This document shows positions 16,586 through 25,406 of a DNA stretch of 49,977 nt, piece after piece. Below the pieces are notes generated by a model, which was not told the DNA's origin, did no database searches, and worked only from the letters and a program-made list of their open reading frames with translations. The translations under genes and the position numbers were made by a program. This DNA comes from Acinetobacter sichuanensis (GTDB lineage Bacteria > Pseudomonadota > Gammaproteobacteria > Pseudomonadales > Moraxellaceae): NCBI RefSeq assembly GCF_003024515.2, contig NZ_PYIX02000034.1:1-49977 (forward strand), given 5' to 3'. How positions within the stretch are numbered: position 1 is the first letter of the stretch; each line of letters opens with the position of its first letter.

Positions 16586-17683
16586 TTACAAATCTTGAAT
16601 TAAACCAACCACACGCTGAGTTGCGTCAGGTTGGGCTTGTTGACGAGCTTTAACCGCCATTTCCATCAATAATTGGCGATTCATCAACGGCGTTAATAAA
16701 TCCTTTAACGAATCAGGTGTCATGGTGGCTTGCGGGCAAATTTTAGCAGCACCAATTTTCTCTAAAAAACGAGCATTTGCTGTTTGATGATCATCTACTG
16801 CACTTGGTAAAGGAACAAAAACTGCGGCTACACCTGCAGTTGCAACTTCAGTTACAGTCAGCGCACCTGCACGACAAATAATTAAATCAGCGTCACTATA
16901 TGCTTTTGCCATATCTTCAATGAATGGCTGGACTTCAACATGCAAATTTTCAGGTAAATTTACATATAAAGCTTGTGTTGTTTCTTGCTTGTTTTGACCA
17001 CATTGATGAAAAACATGAAGTGGAACATTGAGCTGTTTTAAAGCGTGTGGCACACACTCATTTAAAGCTTGTGCACCTAATGAACCACCCACAATAAGAA
17101 TACGAATAGGTTCACTTGAATTTTCACGTTCTTTGTAACGATAAGTTGGGTTGTAAATTGCGGTAATTTCTTTACGTACAGGATTACCTGTAGTCACAAT
17201 TTTTTCAGATGCAGGAAAGGTATTTGGAAATGCCTGACATACTTTTTTTGCCACACGTGAAAGTTGTGTATTGGTAAAGCCTGCAACCGCATTTTGCTCA
17301 TGAATAATGACAGGAATACCCAATAAGCGTGCAGCCAAACCACCCGGACCTGCAACATAACCCCCAAAGCCTGCAACAGCATCAACTTTAAGTTGTTTCA
17401 TATGACGCATTGCGCTTAAGGTCGCTTTTAAAATTTTAAAAGGTGCTGCTAATTTACGGACAAGACCATTGCCACGCACACCTTGAATATCGATTTGATA
17501 AATTGGAATATCATGTTGTTTTAATAAACGATTTTCCATTCCTGTCGGGGTTGCTAACCATGAGACTTGGCACCCTTGTTGTTGCAACTCTTTAGCGACC
17601 GCTAAGGCTGGAAATACATGCCCACCTGTACCTGCTGCCATCATCATGACATGTTTAGGTGTAGTTTGTTGAGGTTTGCTCAC
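16586..17683 (-). CDS. murG: UDP-GlcNAc:undecaprenyl-PP-MurNAc-pentapeptide GlcNAc transferase
   Basis: A 365-residue GT28 glycosyltransferase that converts lipid I to lipid II on the inner face of the inner membrane. The glycine-rich N-terminal motif GTGGHVFPALA begins at about residue 18. The central HEQNAVAGFTN motif and the C-terminal donor-site motifs (GGSLGAQALNE, ICRAGALTVTEVA, PLPSAVDDHQTANA) are all present. The start is GTG at 17683. It is the first gene of this part of the dcw cluster, so its promoter must lie in the AT-rich 355-base region to its right. Confidence 0.97.
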   Translation of the reverse strand: MSKPQQTTPKHVMMMAAGTGGHVFPALAVAKELQQQGCQVSWLATPTGMENRLLKQHDIPIYQIDIQGVRGNGLVRKLAAPFKILKATLSAMRHMKQLKVDAVAGFGGYVAGPGGLAARLLGIPVIIHEQNAVAGFTNTQLSRVAKKVCQAFPNTFPASEKIVTTGNPVRKEITAIYNPTYRYKERENSSEPIRILIVGGSLGAQALNECVPHALKQLNVPLHVFHQCGQNKQETTQALYVNLPENLHVEVQPFIEDMAKAYSDADLIICRAGALTVTEVATAGVAAVFVPLPSAVDDHQTANARFLEKIGAAKICPQATMTPDSLKDLLTPLMNRQLLMEMAVKARQQAQPDATQRVVGLIQDL

Positions 17684-18038
17684 AGTCTAATTCTTCAATA
17701 CCAAAAAATAAAATTTAACGAGTCTTTAAGCAGACAATTGTAATCACAAACCATGAGAGGGAAAAGTTTATTTACTTTTTTTCGCCTGACACTTCATTGT
17801 TTTTTTCTACTGATTTGAAAGTTTAAACTAGTTTTGTTATTAATCTATCAGAAAATACTTATTTTTGTACAATTTATATATTTTAAATAGAGATTCCTGT
17901 ATGCCTTAAGTATTTATTGTATCTTTCTCTTTATATGAAAAATTTATCTATAAACTTAAAATTGTTTTTATAGAAATATATTTTATTCTCTTTATACTCA
18001 AATTTTACTTAAAAATTATTCATGGAAGAATAGACATC
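17684..18038. other. Intergenic region between murG and the MFS gene
   Basis: A very AT-rich 355-base divergent region. It must hold the promoters of the murG cluster (minus) and of the MFS gene (plus), but no -35/-10 pair stands out from the background. I see no open frame with a ribosome-binding site, no strong hairpin and no repeat apart from a GTTTAAAC palindrome near 17820. Confidence 0.6.
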
Positions 18039-19232
18039 GTGACACAACATACTTCACGACATGATCTTTGGATTATTGCAGCAGGATATTTGGCTGCGGT
18101 TTATGTTGGTAAACTCTCCCCGATTATCCCTATTTTACAAAAACAACTTGATCTAAATCTTGCCCAAGCAGGACTCGCTTTATCTTTAGTACAAGCGGCA
18201 GGTATGTTATTTGCGTTATGTTTAGGAAGTTTTAGTGAGAAAGTTGGACTTAAACAGTGTTTTATTGCAGGTTTAGTGATTTTAGGTTGTGCAAGTTTAA
18301 GTGGTGTTTTTATTAGTTCATTATTCAGTTTATTTTTCTTTAGATTTTTTGAAGGAATTGGCTTTTTATTGATTACCCTCACTGCCCCTGCAATTTTAAA
18401 AAGAATCTGTGATCCACAAAAAATGAATGTAAAAATGGGCATCTGGGGGTCTTATATGGGACTCGGTGTAGGAATTGCCATGCTCAGCATTCCGTTATTA
18501 TTACAGTACTTTTCTTGGCAGCATATTTGGTTTGGTTTAGGACTGCTCTGTTTAGGCTTTGCCGCAATTGTGCAAGTTTTACTTCATCTTCCACATACAC
18601 ATTCAACACAGACCTCATCATTATCATTTTTAAGTGTTGTTAAAATGACACTGCGTCACGCACCTGTTGTCTGTTTAGCCATCATTTTTGCTGCTTATAC
18701 CAGTCAATGGCTGACCGTCATTGGTTTTTTACCGAGTATTTATCTCAATGCAAAAATTGATTTTCAAGTTGCAGGGATATTAACAGCTCTTGTTTCTATT
18801 TCTAATATTGCAGGAACATTGGCTGCAGGTGGACTTTTGCATCATGGTATTACTGCCAAAAAACTCATCATTACAGGTTTTTTGACCATGTGTACGATGT
18901 GTTTCGTTATGTTCGTATTCAATCAATATTTACCATTTCCAATTCAATATTTAAGTGTCATTATTTTTTCTGCTGTAGGCGGGCTGATTCCTGCAACCGT
19001 TTTTGCAATTACTTTAAATTACGCACCTCATCCGAATGCAATTGCAGCAAGTGTCGGTTTAGTATTACAAATCTCAGCTTTTGGACAATTTATATTGCCA
19101 CCTCTGAGTGGAATGCTCGTTTCATATACACATAATTGGAGCAATATTGTCTGGATTACCACAGCTTTGTCTTTACTTGGCATAGGTGCAGTTTGGCAGT
19201 TATTTAAAGCGCACCCCTTAAAAATACAATAA
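18039..19232 (+). CDS. MFS transporter, CynX/NimT-like
   Basis: A 397-residue major facilitator protein with about 12 transmembrane helices. The loop between helices 2 and 3 (GSFSEKVGLKQ) corresponds to the MFS motif A region, and RFFEGIGFLLI is a motif seen in this branch. The pattern recalls CynX/NimT-type anion or drug carriers, but the substrate cannot be read from the sequence. It uses a GTG start at 18039 with GGAAGAA upstream. It stands alone between murG (divergent) and gshB (convergent), closed by a bidirectional terminator. Confidence 0.85.
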   Translation: MTQHTSRHDLWIIAAGYLAAVYVGKLSPIIPILQKQLDLNLAQAGLALSLVQAAGMLFALCLGSFSEKVGLKQCFIAGLVILGCASLSGVFISSLFSLFFFRFFEGIGFLLITLTAPAILKRICDPQKMNVKMGIWGSYMGLGVGIAMLSIPLLLQYFSWQHIWFGLGLLCLGFAAIVQVLLHLPHTHSTQTSSLSFLSVVKMTLRHAPVVCLAIIFAAYTSQWLTVIGFLPSIYLNAKIDFQVAGILTALVSISNIAGTLAAGGLLHHGITAKKLIITGFLTMCTMCFVMFVFNQYLPFPIQYLSVIIFSAVGGLIPATVFAITLNYAPHPNAIAASVGLVLQISAFGQFILPPLSGMLVSYTHNWSNIVWITTALSLLGIGAVWQLFKAHPLKIQ

Positions 19233-19263
19233 ATGTGATTTAAAAATTTCAGACATATTAAAA

Positions 19264-19288
19264 AAACACCAGCTTGATGCTGGTGTTT
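19264..19288. terminator. Bidirectional terminator between the MFS gene and gshB
   Basis: A 10-bp perfect stem AAACACCAGC / GCTGGTGTTT with a five-base loop, A-rich on the left and T-rich within the right arm. It lies between two convergent genes. Confidence 0.85.
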
Positions 19289-19307
19289 GCAAACCGACTT
19301 AAAACGA

Positions 19308-20246
19308 TTAACGTCCTGCTTCTAGGACAGCAAATAAGTCATCAGCAATTGAGGTGCCAAATTGTGTATCAATTTCTCGAATACACGTTGGGCTGGTGAC
19401 ATTAATTTCAGTGACATAATTGCCAATCACATCTAAACCAACAAAAACTAAGCCTTTTTCTTTTAAAAATGGACCCACTTTTGCTGCAATCGCTTTGTCA
19501 TTTTCAGTCAATGGTCGAGCTTCACCTAAACCACCTGCTGCCAAGTTACCACGCACTTCTCCATTTTGTGGAATACGTGCCAAGCAATATGGAACAGCTT
19601 CGCCATTGATCATGAGAATACGTTTATCACCGTCAACAATTTCAGGAATATAGCGCTGAGCCATGATCGGTTGTGTACCGTTATTTGTTAAAATTTCAAT
19701 GGTTGAACCAATATTTACCCCATCTTGGTATAAACGAAAAATACCCATTCCACCCATACCATCTAAAGGTTTAACAATCACATCACCATGTTCTTTTAAG
19801 AATTCACGAATCAGGCTTTGTTGTGACGTCACTAAAGTTGGCACTTGTAGCTCAGGGAACTGAGTTGCAAATAGTTTCTCGTTACAGTCACGTAGGCTTT
19901 GTGGCTTATTAATAATCCATGCACCTTCACGCTCTGCTTGTTCTAAAATATAAGTGGTATAAACAAAGTTCATATCAAATGGTGGATCTTTACGCATCAA
20001 AATCACATCATAATCAGCCAAAGATTGCTTTTGTTTTTCACCCAATTCGTAATAGTGGTTGTAATCTTCAAATACTGTTAAAGGATGAATTAAACCAAAC
20101 GCTTTACCTTGATCAATATATAAATCTTGCTGTAATGCATAGCCGAGTTCATGCCCACGTCGTGATGCTGCCCATAACATTGCCATGGTTGAATCTTTTT
20201 TGAGATTTACATTTTCAATCGGGTCCATCACTACAAGTACACGCAT
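19308..20246 (-). CDS. gshB: Glutathione synthetase
   Basis: A 312-residue ATP-grasp enzyme that joins gamma-glutamylcysteine and glycine. It has the GshB N-terminal motif MRVLVVMDPIENVNLKKDST, the segment LMRKDPPFDMNFVYTTYILE, an ATP-binding stretch VIVKPLDGMGGMGIFR, and the C-terminal NVTSPTCIREI. ATG 20246 gives the usual N-terminus; a TTG six codons earlier is weaker. It is monocistronic, divergent from a DUF3565 gene. gshA is not in the window. Confidence 0.97.
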   Translation of the reverse strand: MRVLVVMDPIENVNLKKDSTMAMLWAASRRGHELGYALQQDLYIDQGKAFGLIHPLTVFEDYNHYYELGEKQKQSLADYDVILMRKDPPFDMNFVYTTYILEQAEREGAWIINKPQSLRDCNEKLFATQFPELQVPTLVTSQQSLIREFLKEHGDVIVKPLDGMGGMGIFRLYQDGVNIGSTIEILTNNGTQPIMAQRYIPEIVDGDKRILMINGEAVPYCLARIPQNGEVRGNLAAGGLGEARPLTENDKAIAAKVGPFLKEKGLVFVGLDVIGNYVTEINVTSPTCIREIDTQFGTSIADDLFAVLEAGR

Positions 20247-20361
20247 ATTGCTGCTCTTTTTCAATGTTTAATGGTTTTAGTATAGCGGAGATTTTTCTTG
20301 CATTTCCCTGATTTTTGGTAAACCTTTAACTGATATTGTGCTAAATGTTTTGGGGAATATC

Positions 20362-20592
20362 ATGCAACAAGCCATGATTGCTTTTCATATTGACCATGAA
20401 GGTCATTGGGTGGCTGATCTTGCTTGCGGTCATACGCAACATGTTCGTCATACGCCACCTTGGCAAAATCGTCCGTGGGTGATGACTGAACAAGGACGTA
20501 ATGAAAAGATCGGCATGATGTTGCAGTGTAAAGAATGCGATTTACAACAAACGTCTGCTGAAAATATTTTAAATCCTCCCAATAAAATATAA
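20362..20592 (+). CDS. DUF3565 family small protein
   Basis: A 76-residue protein with the DUF3565 pattern: HWVADLACGHTQHVRHTPPW followed by RPWV, and a CxxC pair near the end (LQCKECDLQ). The Cys/His content suggests metal binding, but the function is unknown. ATG 20362 is chosen because GGGGA sits six bases before it; the frame also extends eight codons upstream. It is divergent from gshB. Confidence 0.8.
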   Translation: MQQAMIAFHIDHEGHWVADLACGHTQHVRHTPPWQNRPWVMTEQGRNEKIGMMLQCKECDLQQTSAENILNPPNKI

Positions 20593-20596
20593 AAAT

Positions 20597-20626
20597 ACCC
20601 AATAAGCAATATCACACTTATTGGGT
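20597..20626. terminator. Bidirectional terminator between the DUF3565 gene and gabD
   Basis: Perfect 10-bp stem ACCCAATAAG (20597-20606) with CTTATTGGGT (20617-20626) and a 10-base loop, between convergent genes. It is A-rich before and T-rich after. Confidence 0.75.
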
Positions 20627-20651
20627 TTAATCTGTCATGAATAATGCTGAC

Positions 20652-22100
20652 TTACTCAGACAAATCAACACATAAATATTTCATTTCTAGATAATCATCA
20701 ATGCCGTATTTAGAACCTTCACGCCCCAAACCTGACTGTTTAATCCCACCAAAAGGAGCTACTTCTATAGAAATCATTCCTGTGTTGACTCCCACCATGC
20801 CATACTCTAGTGCTTCACCCACTCGCCATTGACGTGATGCATTTTGTGTAAATAAATAAGCAGCCAAGCCAAATTCAGTATCATTTGCCATTTGCACAGC
20901 ATCTTGTTCTGTTTTAAACGAAAATAATGGTGCTAAGGGTCCAAAAGTTTCTTCACGTGCAACACGCATCTCTTGTGTGACACCCGTTAAAACTGTGGGT
21001 TCAAAGAACGTATTACTTTCACTTAAGCGCTTACCGCCTGTGGCAAGCGTCGCCCCTTTTGCTAGTGCGTCTTGAATGTGTGACTCAACTTTGGCAACTG
21101 CAGCTTCATCAACCAATGGACCTTGCGTCGTCCCCTCGATTCGACCATCGCCAACTTTCAGTTTATTTACTTCTTCTATTACACGTTGTGCAACAGCATC
21201 ATAAATACCCTCTTGAATATAGACACGATTAGCGCAGACACAGGTTTGTCCACTATTACGGAACTTACTTGCCAAAATCCCTTTCACTGCTTGCTCAATA
21301 TTGGCATCATCAAACACAATGACAGGTGCATTTCCACCCAGTTCTAGAGACAGTTTTTTAATGGTTGGCGCACATTGTTCCGCCAAAATACGCCCAACTT
21401 CTGTTGACCCTGTAAACGTAAGTTTACGAACAATATCACTTTCACACAGTGTTTTACCGACTGCGACTGAGTCACCACTCAATGTAATCATCACATCGGA
21501 TGGTAAACCTGCCTGTATTGCCAAGACTTGTAAAGCATAGGCACTTAGTGGTGTTTGTTCCGCAGGTTTGATGAGCATTGAACAACCTGCTGCAATTGCA
21601 GGTGCGATTTTACGTGTAATCATTGCCGCAGGAAAATTCCATGGTGTAATCGCAGCCGTCACACCAATGGGCTGTTTGATCACCAATAAACGCTGCTGTG
21701 CTTGTGGTGATGGTAAAATATCTCCATCTATACGGCGCGCTTGCTCTGCAAACCAACGAATAAATGAAGCTGCTGACCCAATTTCACCACGCGCTTCTGC
21801 GAGTGGTTTACCCTGCTCTGCAGTTAAAATCTGTGCTAGATCTTCTTGATGATCTAACATCAAGCGATACCACGCCATCAAAATATCAGCACGTTGTAAG
21901 GCTGTGAATTTTTTAAATGCAGCCTGCGCTTGCTCGGAACGTAAAATAAAATGTTCAACAGAAGCACGATCATGCTGCTTGACCCAAGCTAAAGATGTGC
22001 CATTGGCAGCATCTTTTACTTCGATATATGCACCTGAAGTCGGCGCTTCAAATGCAATATCAGCATGATTTAATAAATAATGATATTTTTGATCAATCAT
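20652..22100 (-). CDS. gabD: Succinate-semialdehyde dehydrogenase
   Basis: A 482-residue aldehyde dehydrogenase. It has the N-binding motif TPWNFPAAMITRK (152-164), the glycine motif FTGSTEVG (229-236), catalytic glutamate E253 in LELGG, and nucleophile C287 in NSGQTCVCANR. The CVCANR form is typical of GabD enzymes, which oxidise succinic semialdehyde to succinate, usually with NADP+. Its ATG overlaps the gabT stop by four bases (ATGA), so the two are translationally coupled. This is the last step of GABA use in the cluster. Confidence 0.93.
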   Translation of the reverse strand: MIDQKYHYLLNHADIAFEAPTSGAYIEVKDAANGTSLAWVKQHDRASVEHFILRSEQAQAAFKKFTALQRADILMAWYRLMLDHQEDLAQILTAEQGKPLAEARGEIGSAASFIRWFAEQARRIDGDILPSPQAQQRLLVIKQPIGVTAAITPWNFPAAMITRKIAPAIAAGCSMLIKPAEQTPLSAYALQVLAIQAGLPSDVMITLSGDSVAVGKTLCESDIVRKLTFTGSTEVGRILAEQCAPTIKKLSLELGGNAPVIVFDDANIEQAVKGILASKFRNSGQTCVCANRVYIQEGIYDAVAQRVIEEVNKLKVGDGRIEGTTQGPLVDEAAVAKVESHIQDALAKGATLATGGKRLSESNTFFEPTVLTGVTQEMRVAREETFGPLAPLFSFKTEQDAVQMANDTEFGLAAYLFTQNASRQWRVGEALEYGMVGVNTGMISIEVAPFGGIKQSGLGREGSKYGIDDYLEMKYLCVDLSE

Positions 22101-23380
22101 GCAGGCATATCCTCTTTCTTCGTCGCAATCGCAGCAAAGCCTTCCTTAATAATCTCCAAAGCATTTTGGAACTGTGCATCTGGAATTGTTAAAGGATATA
22201 AGAAACGAATCACATTGGCTTTTTTACCACAAGACAATAAAACCAGTTTTTTGCTCATCGCATATTCTTGTACCACTTTGACTTGCTCAGCCGTATTCAG
22301 TTCAATCGCAATCATTGAACCTAAACCACGAATATCACGTATAAAACTATGCGTATCACGTAAGTCTTCAAGTACATTGATTAAATGCGCACCAAGTTTA
22401 TTGGCACGATCACATAATTTTTCTTCTTCAATCACATCAATGACAGCATGTGCAGCGGCAACTGCCAAAGGATTACCCGCATAAGTACCACCTAGTCCAC
22501 CTGGATTTGGTGCATCCATAAGATCAGCACGCCCCACGACACCAGAAATAGGAAAACCACCACCTAAACTTTTTGCCATTGTAATCAAATCAGCTTTGAC
22601 GTCTGGATAATGTTCCATTGCAAATAGTTTCCCTGTACGTGCAAAACCTGTTTGAACTTCATCTGCGATCAGTAAAATACCGTGTTGATCACAGATTTGA
22701 CGTAAACGAATCATCAGTTCTTGTGGTGCAACATTGAAACCACCTTCGCCTTGAACAGGTTCAAGTACAATTGCAGCAACATCATGTGCAGCAATATCTG
22801 TACTGAAAATATCTTCTAAACTTTCAATCGCATCATCCACACTGATGCCATTCACTGCAACAGGATAGCGTGCATGAAATACGCCTGAAGGCATTACCCC
22901 AAAATCACGCTTATAAGGTGCAGTTTTACCTGTCATTGCCATAGTCATAAAAGTACGACCATGGAATGCACCACCAAAAGTGATTACGCCATGACGCTTA
23001 GTTGCTGCACGTGCAATTTTAACTGCATTTTCAACAGCTTCTGCACCTGTAGTAAATAATGCAGCCTTTGCTGGACTTGCAACTGGTGCACGTTCAATAA
23101 TACGTTCAACCAAAGAAACATAACTTTCATACGGTACAACTTGGTATGCAGTATGCGTAAATTTACCTAATTGTTCAGTGACTGCCGCAATAATTTTCGG
23201 ATGGCGATGTCCTGTATTTAAAACAGCAATACCACCTGCAAAATCAATATATTCATTGCCTTGAGTGTCCCATAAGGTCGCATTTTCAGCACGCTCAACA
23301 AACCATTGACACATCACGCCAACACCACGTGGAGTTGCTGCTAATTTACGGACATTCATTACAGAATCTTGCTGAGCCAT
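22097..23380 (-). CDS. gabT: 4-aminobutyrate aminotransferase
   Basis: A 427-residue class-III PLP aminotransferase that turns GABA and 2-oxoglutarate into succinic semialdehyde and glutamate. It shows ADEVQTGFARTGK, the PLP lysine at K270 in TMAKSLGGGFPISG, and GAEAVENAVKIAR near the phosphate site. The start at 23380 (MAQQDSVMN) is set by GAGG eight bases upstream; the frame extends nine more codons without need. It is first in the gabT-gabD operon and divergent from the aldehyde dehydrogenase gene across 411 bases. Confidence 0.94.
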   Translation of the reverse strand: MAQQDSVMNVRKLAATPRGVGVMCQWFVERAENATLWDTQGNEYIDFAGGIAVLNTGHRHPKIIAAVTEQLGKFTHTAYQVVPYESYVSLVERIIERAPVASPAKAALFTTGAEAVENAVKIARAATKRHGVITFGGAFHGRTFMTMAMTGKTAPYKRDFGVMPSGVFHARYPVAVNGISVDDAIESLEDIFSTDIAAHDVAAIVLEPVQGEGGFNVAPQELMIRLRQICDQHGILLIADEVQTGFARTGKLFAMEHYPDVKADLITMAKSLGGGFPISGVVGRADLMDAPNPGGLGGTYAGNPLAVAAAHAVIDVIEEEKLCDRANKLGAHLINVLEDLRDTHSFIRDIRGLGSMIAIELNTAEQVKVVQEYAMSKKLVLLSCGKKANVIRFLYPLTIPDAQFQNALEIIKEGFAAIATKKEDMPA

Positions 23381-23517
23381 ATCGTTTACCTCAATCATTA
23401 TATTCATGGTGTGTACTGTTCATACTTCACGATTTGAAAGTTTTCACAGTGCACTTGATAAATCTAATGTGGCTTGAATTTTTGCATGAAACGAGAGCCA
23501 ATTTCATATATTAATTA

Positions 23518-23529
23518 GGTACCAATTTT
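23518..23529. promoter_or_regulatory. GGTACCAATTTT motif, copy 1 (gabT side)
   Basis: Exact 12-mer shared with 34323-34334 upstream of the GABA permease; in both places TTA(G) precedes it. B. subtilis GabR, a MocR-type protein, is known to use ACCA-containing sites, and a MocR-type gene lies in this cluster. Its identity as an operator is inferred. Confidence 0.4.
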
Positions 23530-23717
23530 ATTCCTGATGAATCACCAAAATTTCACCTCAAAAATATTTTCTTAAAACCATCTACGACTTTAGTCTAATT
23601 TTTTATATTTTTATAATTAAATCAATAATTTTATAAATCATATACTTATATATGTTTTGAATAGTTTTTGTGTTTTTGAGCATTTACCAACACTTTCACA
23701 CTTTTATTTTTTGCTAT

Positions 23718-23760
23718 TTGACAGTTGAAATAAAACATAATACATATAGTGTTATATGTA
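23718..23760 (+). promoter_or_regulatory. Candidate promoter and overlapping palindrome before the aldehyde dehydrogenase gene
   Basis: TTGACA at 23718-23723 is followed 17 bases later by TACATA (23741-23746). The latter opens an inverted repeat, TACATATA-gtgt-TATATGTA (23741-23760). A repressor bound there would cover the -10 and the start of transcription. TATAGT at 23745-23750 is an alternative -10 with worse spacing. The gene starts at 23792. Confidence 0.45.
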
Positions 23761-23791
23761 ATAGTTTAAAGCCAAGGACAAGGAATAAAAA

Positions 23792-25222
23792 ATGTCGAAC
23801 AATCAACTTAAACACTTTATCAATGGTGAATACATCACCGCACAATGCACAGAATACTTTGACTTGGTCAGCCCAGTAACAGGGCAAGTCTATGCTCAAT
23901 CACCTAATGCAACTGATGCAGAAGTGGATGCTGCCTATGCAGCTGCAAAAGATGCTGCAAAAATTTGGGGACGCAGTACACCATCAGCACGTCAAAAAGC
24001 ATTATTAGCTTTGGCTGATGCCATTGAGGCGAATGCAGAACGCTTGATCGAAGCACAGAGCCGTAACACAGGGCAACTCAAACACCTAATTGCTTCTGAA
24101 GAAGTTGGCGGATCAGCAGATCAAGTTCGTTTTTTTGCAGGTGCTGCACGTTTACTTGAAGGTACTGCTTCAGGTGAATATCTTGAAGGTTTAACCTCTA
24201 GTATCCGTCGTGAACCTGTGGGTGTGGTTGGTCAAGTTACACCATGGAACTATCCACTCATGATGGCAGTCTGGAAAATTGCGCCTGCTTTAGCCGCAGG
24301 CAATACAGTTGTACTCAAACCAAGTGATACGACACCTGAAAGCACATTATTACTTGCAGAAATTGCAGCACCATTTTTCCCAAAAGGTGCATTTAATGTG
24401 GTCTTAGGACAAGCACAAGTTGGCTCAAAAGTCGTATCACACAAGACCCCTGCTTTGGTTTCAATCACAGGTTCAGTACGTGCAGGTTTACAAGTAGCAG
24501 CGTCAGCCGCAGCTAATTTGGCAAAAGCACATTTAGAACTTGGCGGTAAAGCACCTGTTTTAGTTTTTGAAGATGCAGATCTAGAAAAAGCGGTTGAAAT
24601 GATTGCAATGACAGGCTATTTCAATGCTGGTCAAGACTGTACAGCAGCAACACGCGTCATTGTTGCTGAAACAATTTATGATGAATTTGTCAGCAAATTA
24701 GTTGAAGCAGCAAAAAATACACGCTTTGGTGACCCAGATGATCAAGATGCATTATATGGTCCATTGAACAATGCCAATCAACTGCAAAATGTTAAAGCAT
24801 TTATTGCAAATCTACCTGCACACGCAAAAGTTGAAACAGGTGGCAAACAAGCAGACCGTCAAGGTTTCTATTTTGAACCAACAGTGATCACAGGTTTGCA
24901 GCAACATGATGAAGCCATTCAAAATGAAATCTTTGGACCAGTGATTACTGTACAAAAATTTGTGGATGAAGCCGATGCAATTGATAAAGCCAATGATGTC
25001 GAATATGGCTTAGCTTCAAGTGTTTGGACGAAAGACCATGCCCGTGCAACTCGTCTTTCTCGTGAGCTTGATTTTGGTACAGTTTGGATCAATACCCACA
25101 TTCCATTAACCGCAGAAATGCCACATGGCGGCTTCAAAAAATCGGGTTATGGCAAAGATTTGTCAGGTTATGGTTTTGAAGAATATACACGCGTGAAACA
25201 TGTCATGAGTTCAAATGATTAA
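23792..25222 (+). CDS. patD: Aminobutyraldehyde-type (betaine-aldehyde-like) dehydrogenase
   Basis: A 476-residue NAD-dependent aldehyde dehydrogenase. It has the motif TPWNYPLMMAVWK (150-162), catalytic E249 in LELGGKAPV and C283 in NAGQDCTAATR. The NAGQDCTA form and the length are typical of the gamma-aminobutyraldehyde/betaine aldehyde dehydrogenase group, which makes GABA from 4-aminobutanal. The divergent gabT-gabD pair supports this role, so the symbol is offered tentatively. AAGGACAAGGA lies before the ATG. A strong terminator hairpin follows 78 bases downstream, so it may be transcribed alone. Confidence 0.82.
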   Translation: MSNNQLKHFINGEYITAQCTEYFDLVSPVTGQVYAQSPNATDAEVDAAYAAAKDAAKIWGRSTPSARQKALLALADAIEANAERLIEAQSRNTGQLKHLIASEEVGGSADQVRFFAGAARLLEGTASGEYLEGLTSSIRREPVGVVGQVTPWNYPLMMAVWKIAPALAAGNTVVLKPSDTTPESTLLLAEIAAPFFPKGAFNVVLGQAQVGSKVVSHKTPALVSITGSVRAGLQVAASAAANLAKAHLELGGKAPVLVFEDADLEKAVEMIAMTGYFNAGQDCTAATRVIVAETIYDEFVSKLVEAAKNTRFGDPDDQDALYGPLNNANQLQNVKAFIANLPAHAKVETGGKQADRQGFYFEPTVITGLQQHDEAIQNEIFGPVITVQKFVDEADAIDKANDVEYGLASSVWTKDHARATRLSRELDFGTVWINTHIPLTAEMPHGGFKKSGYGKDLSGYGFEEYTRVKHVMSSND

Positions 25223-25300
25223 TACATTGATTGACTCAGGTTTAAGCCTCTATGGCTTAAGCCCTAGATAAATCAGTTTACATCGCATATTAAACCGTTT

Positions 25301-25372
25301 AAGCCACAGGTTTTACCAATGATCAACACTCCAATATGATCAGCACCATAACAACAGTAAAACCTGTGGCTT
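25301..25372 (+). terminator. Long-stem terminator after the aldehyde dehydrogenase gene
   Basis: AAGCCACAGGTTTTAC (25301-25316) is perfectly complementary to GTAAAACCTGTGGCTT (25357-25372), followed by more T. The 40-base loop holds two TGATCA sites (25320-25325 and 25337-25342). A smaller hairpin, TTAAGCC/GGCTTAA (25242-25260), precedes it. The stem is unusually long with a large structured loop, so a regulatory role for the leader of the next gene cannot be excluded. Confidence 0.7.
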
Positions 25373-25406
25373 TTTTAAAAAGCAATTTTAAGAAATGGAT
25401 GACAAA

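Larger units (their letters stand above)
23408..23791. other. gabT / aldehyde dehydrogenase divergent control region
   Basis: A long AT-rich divergent region with no credible gene. It holds GGTACCAATTTT (23518-23529), which recurs exactly upstream of the GABA permease (34323-34334). Near the plus-strand gene there is a TTGACA and an inverted repeat (see the separate entry). Confidence 0.6.

Noticed and set aside
22080..22484. 134-codon plus-strand frame over the gabD-gabT junction
   Set aside because: Antisense shadow of two well-supported genes, with no family features.
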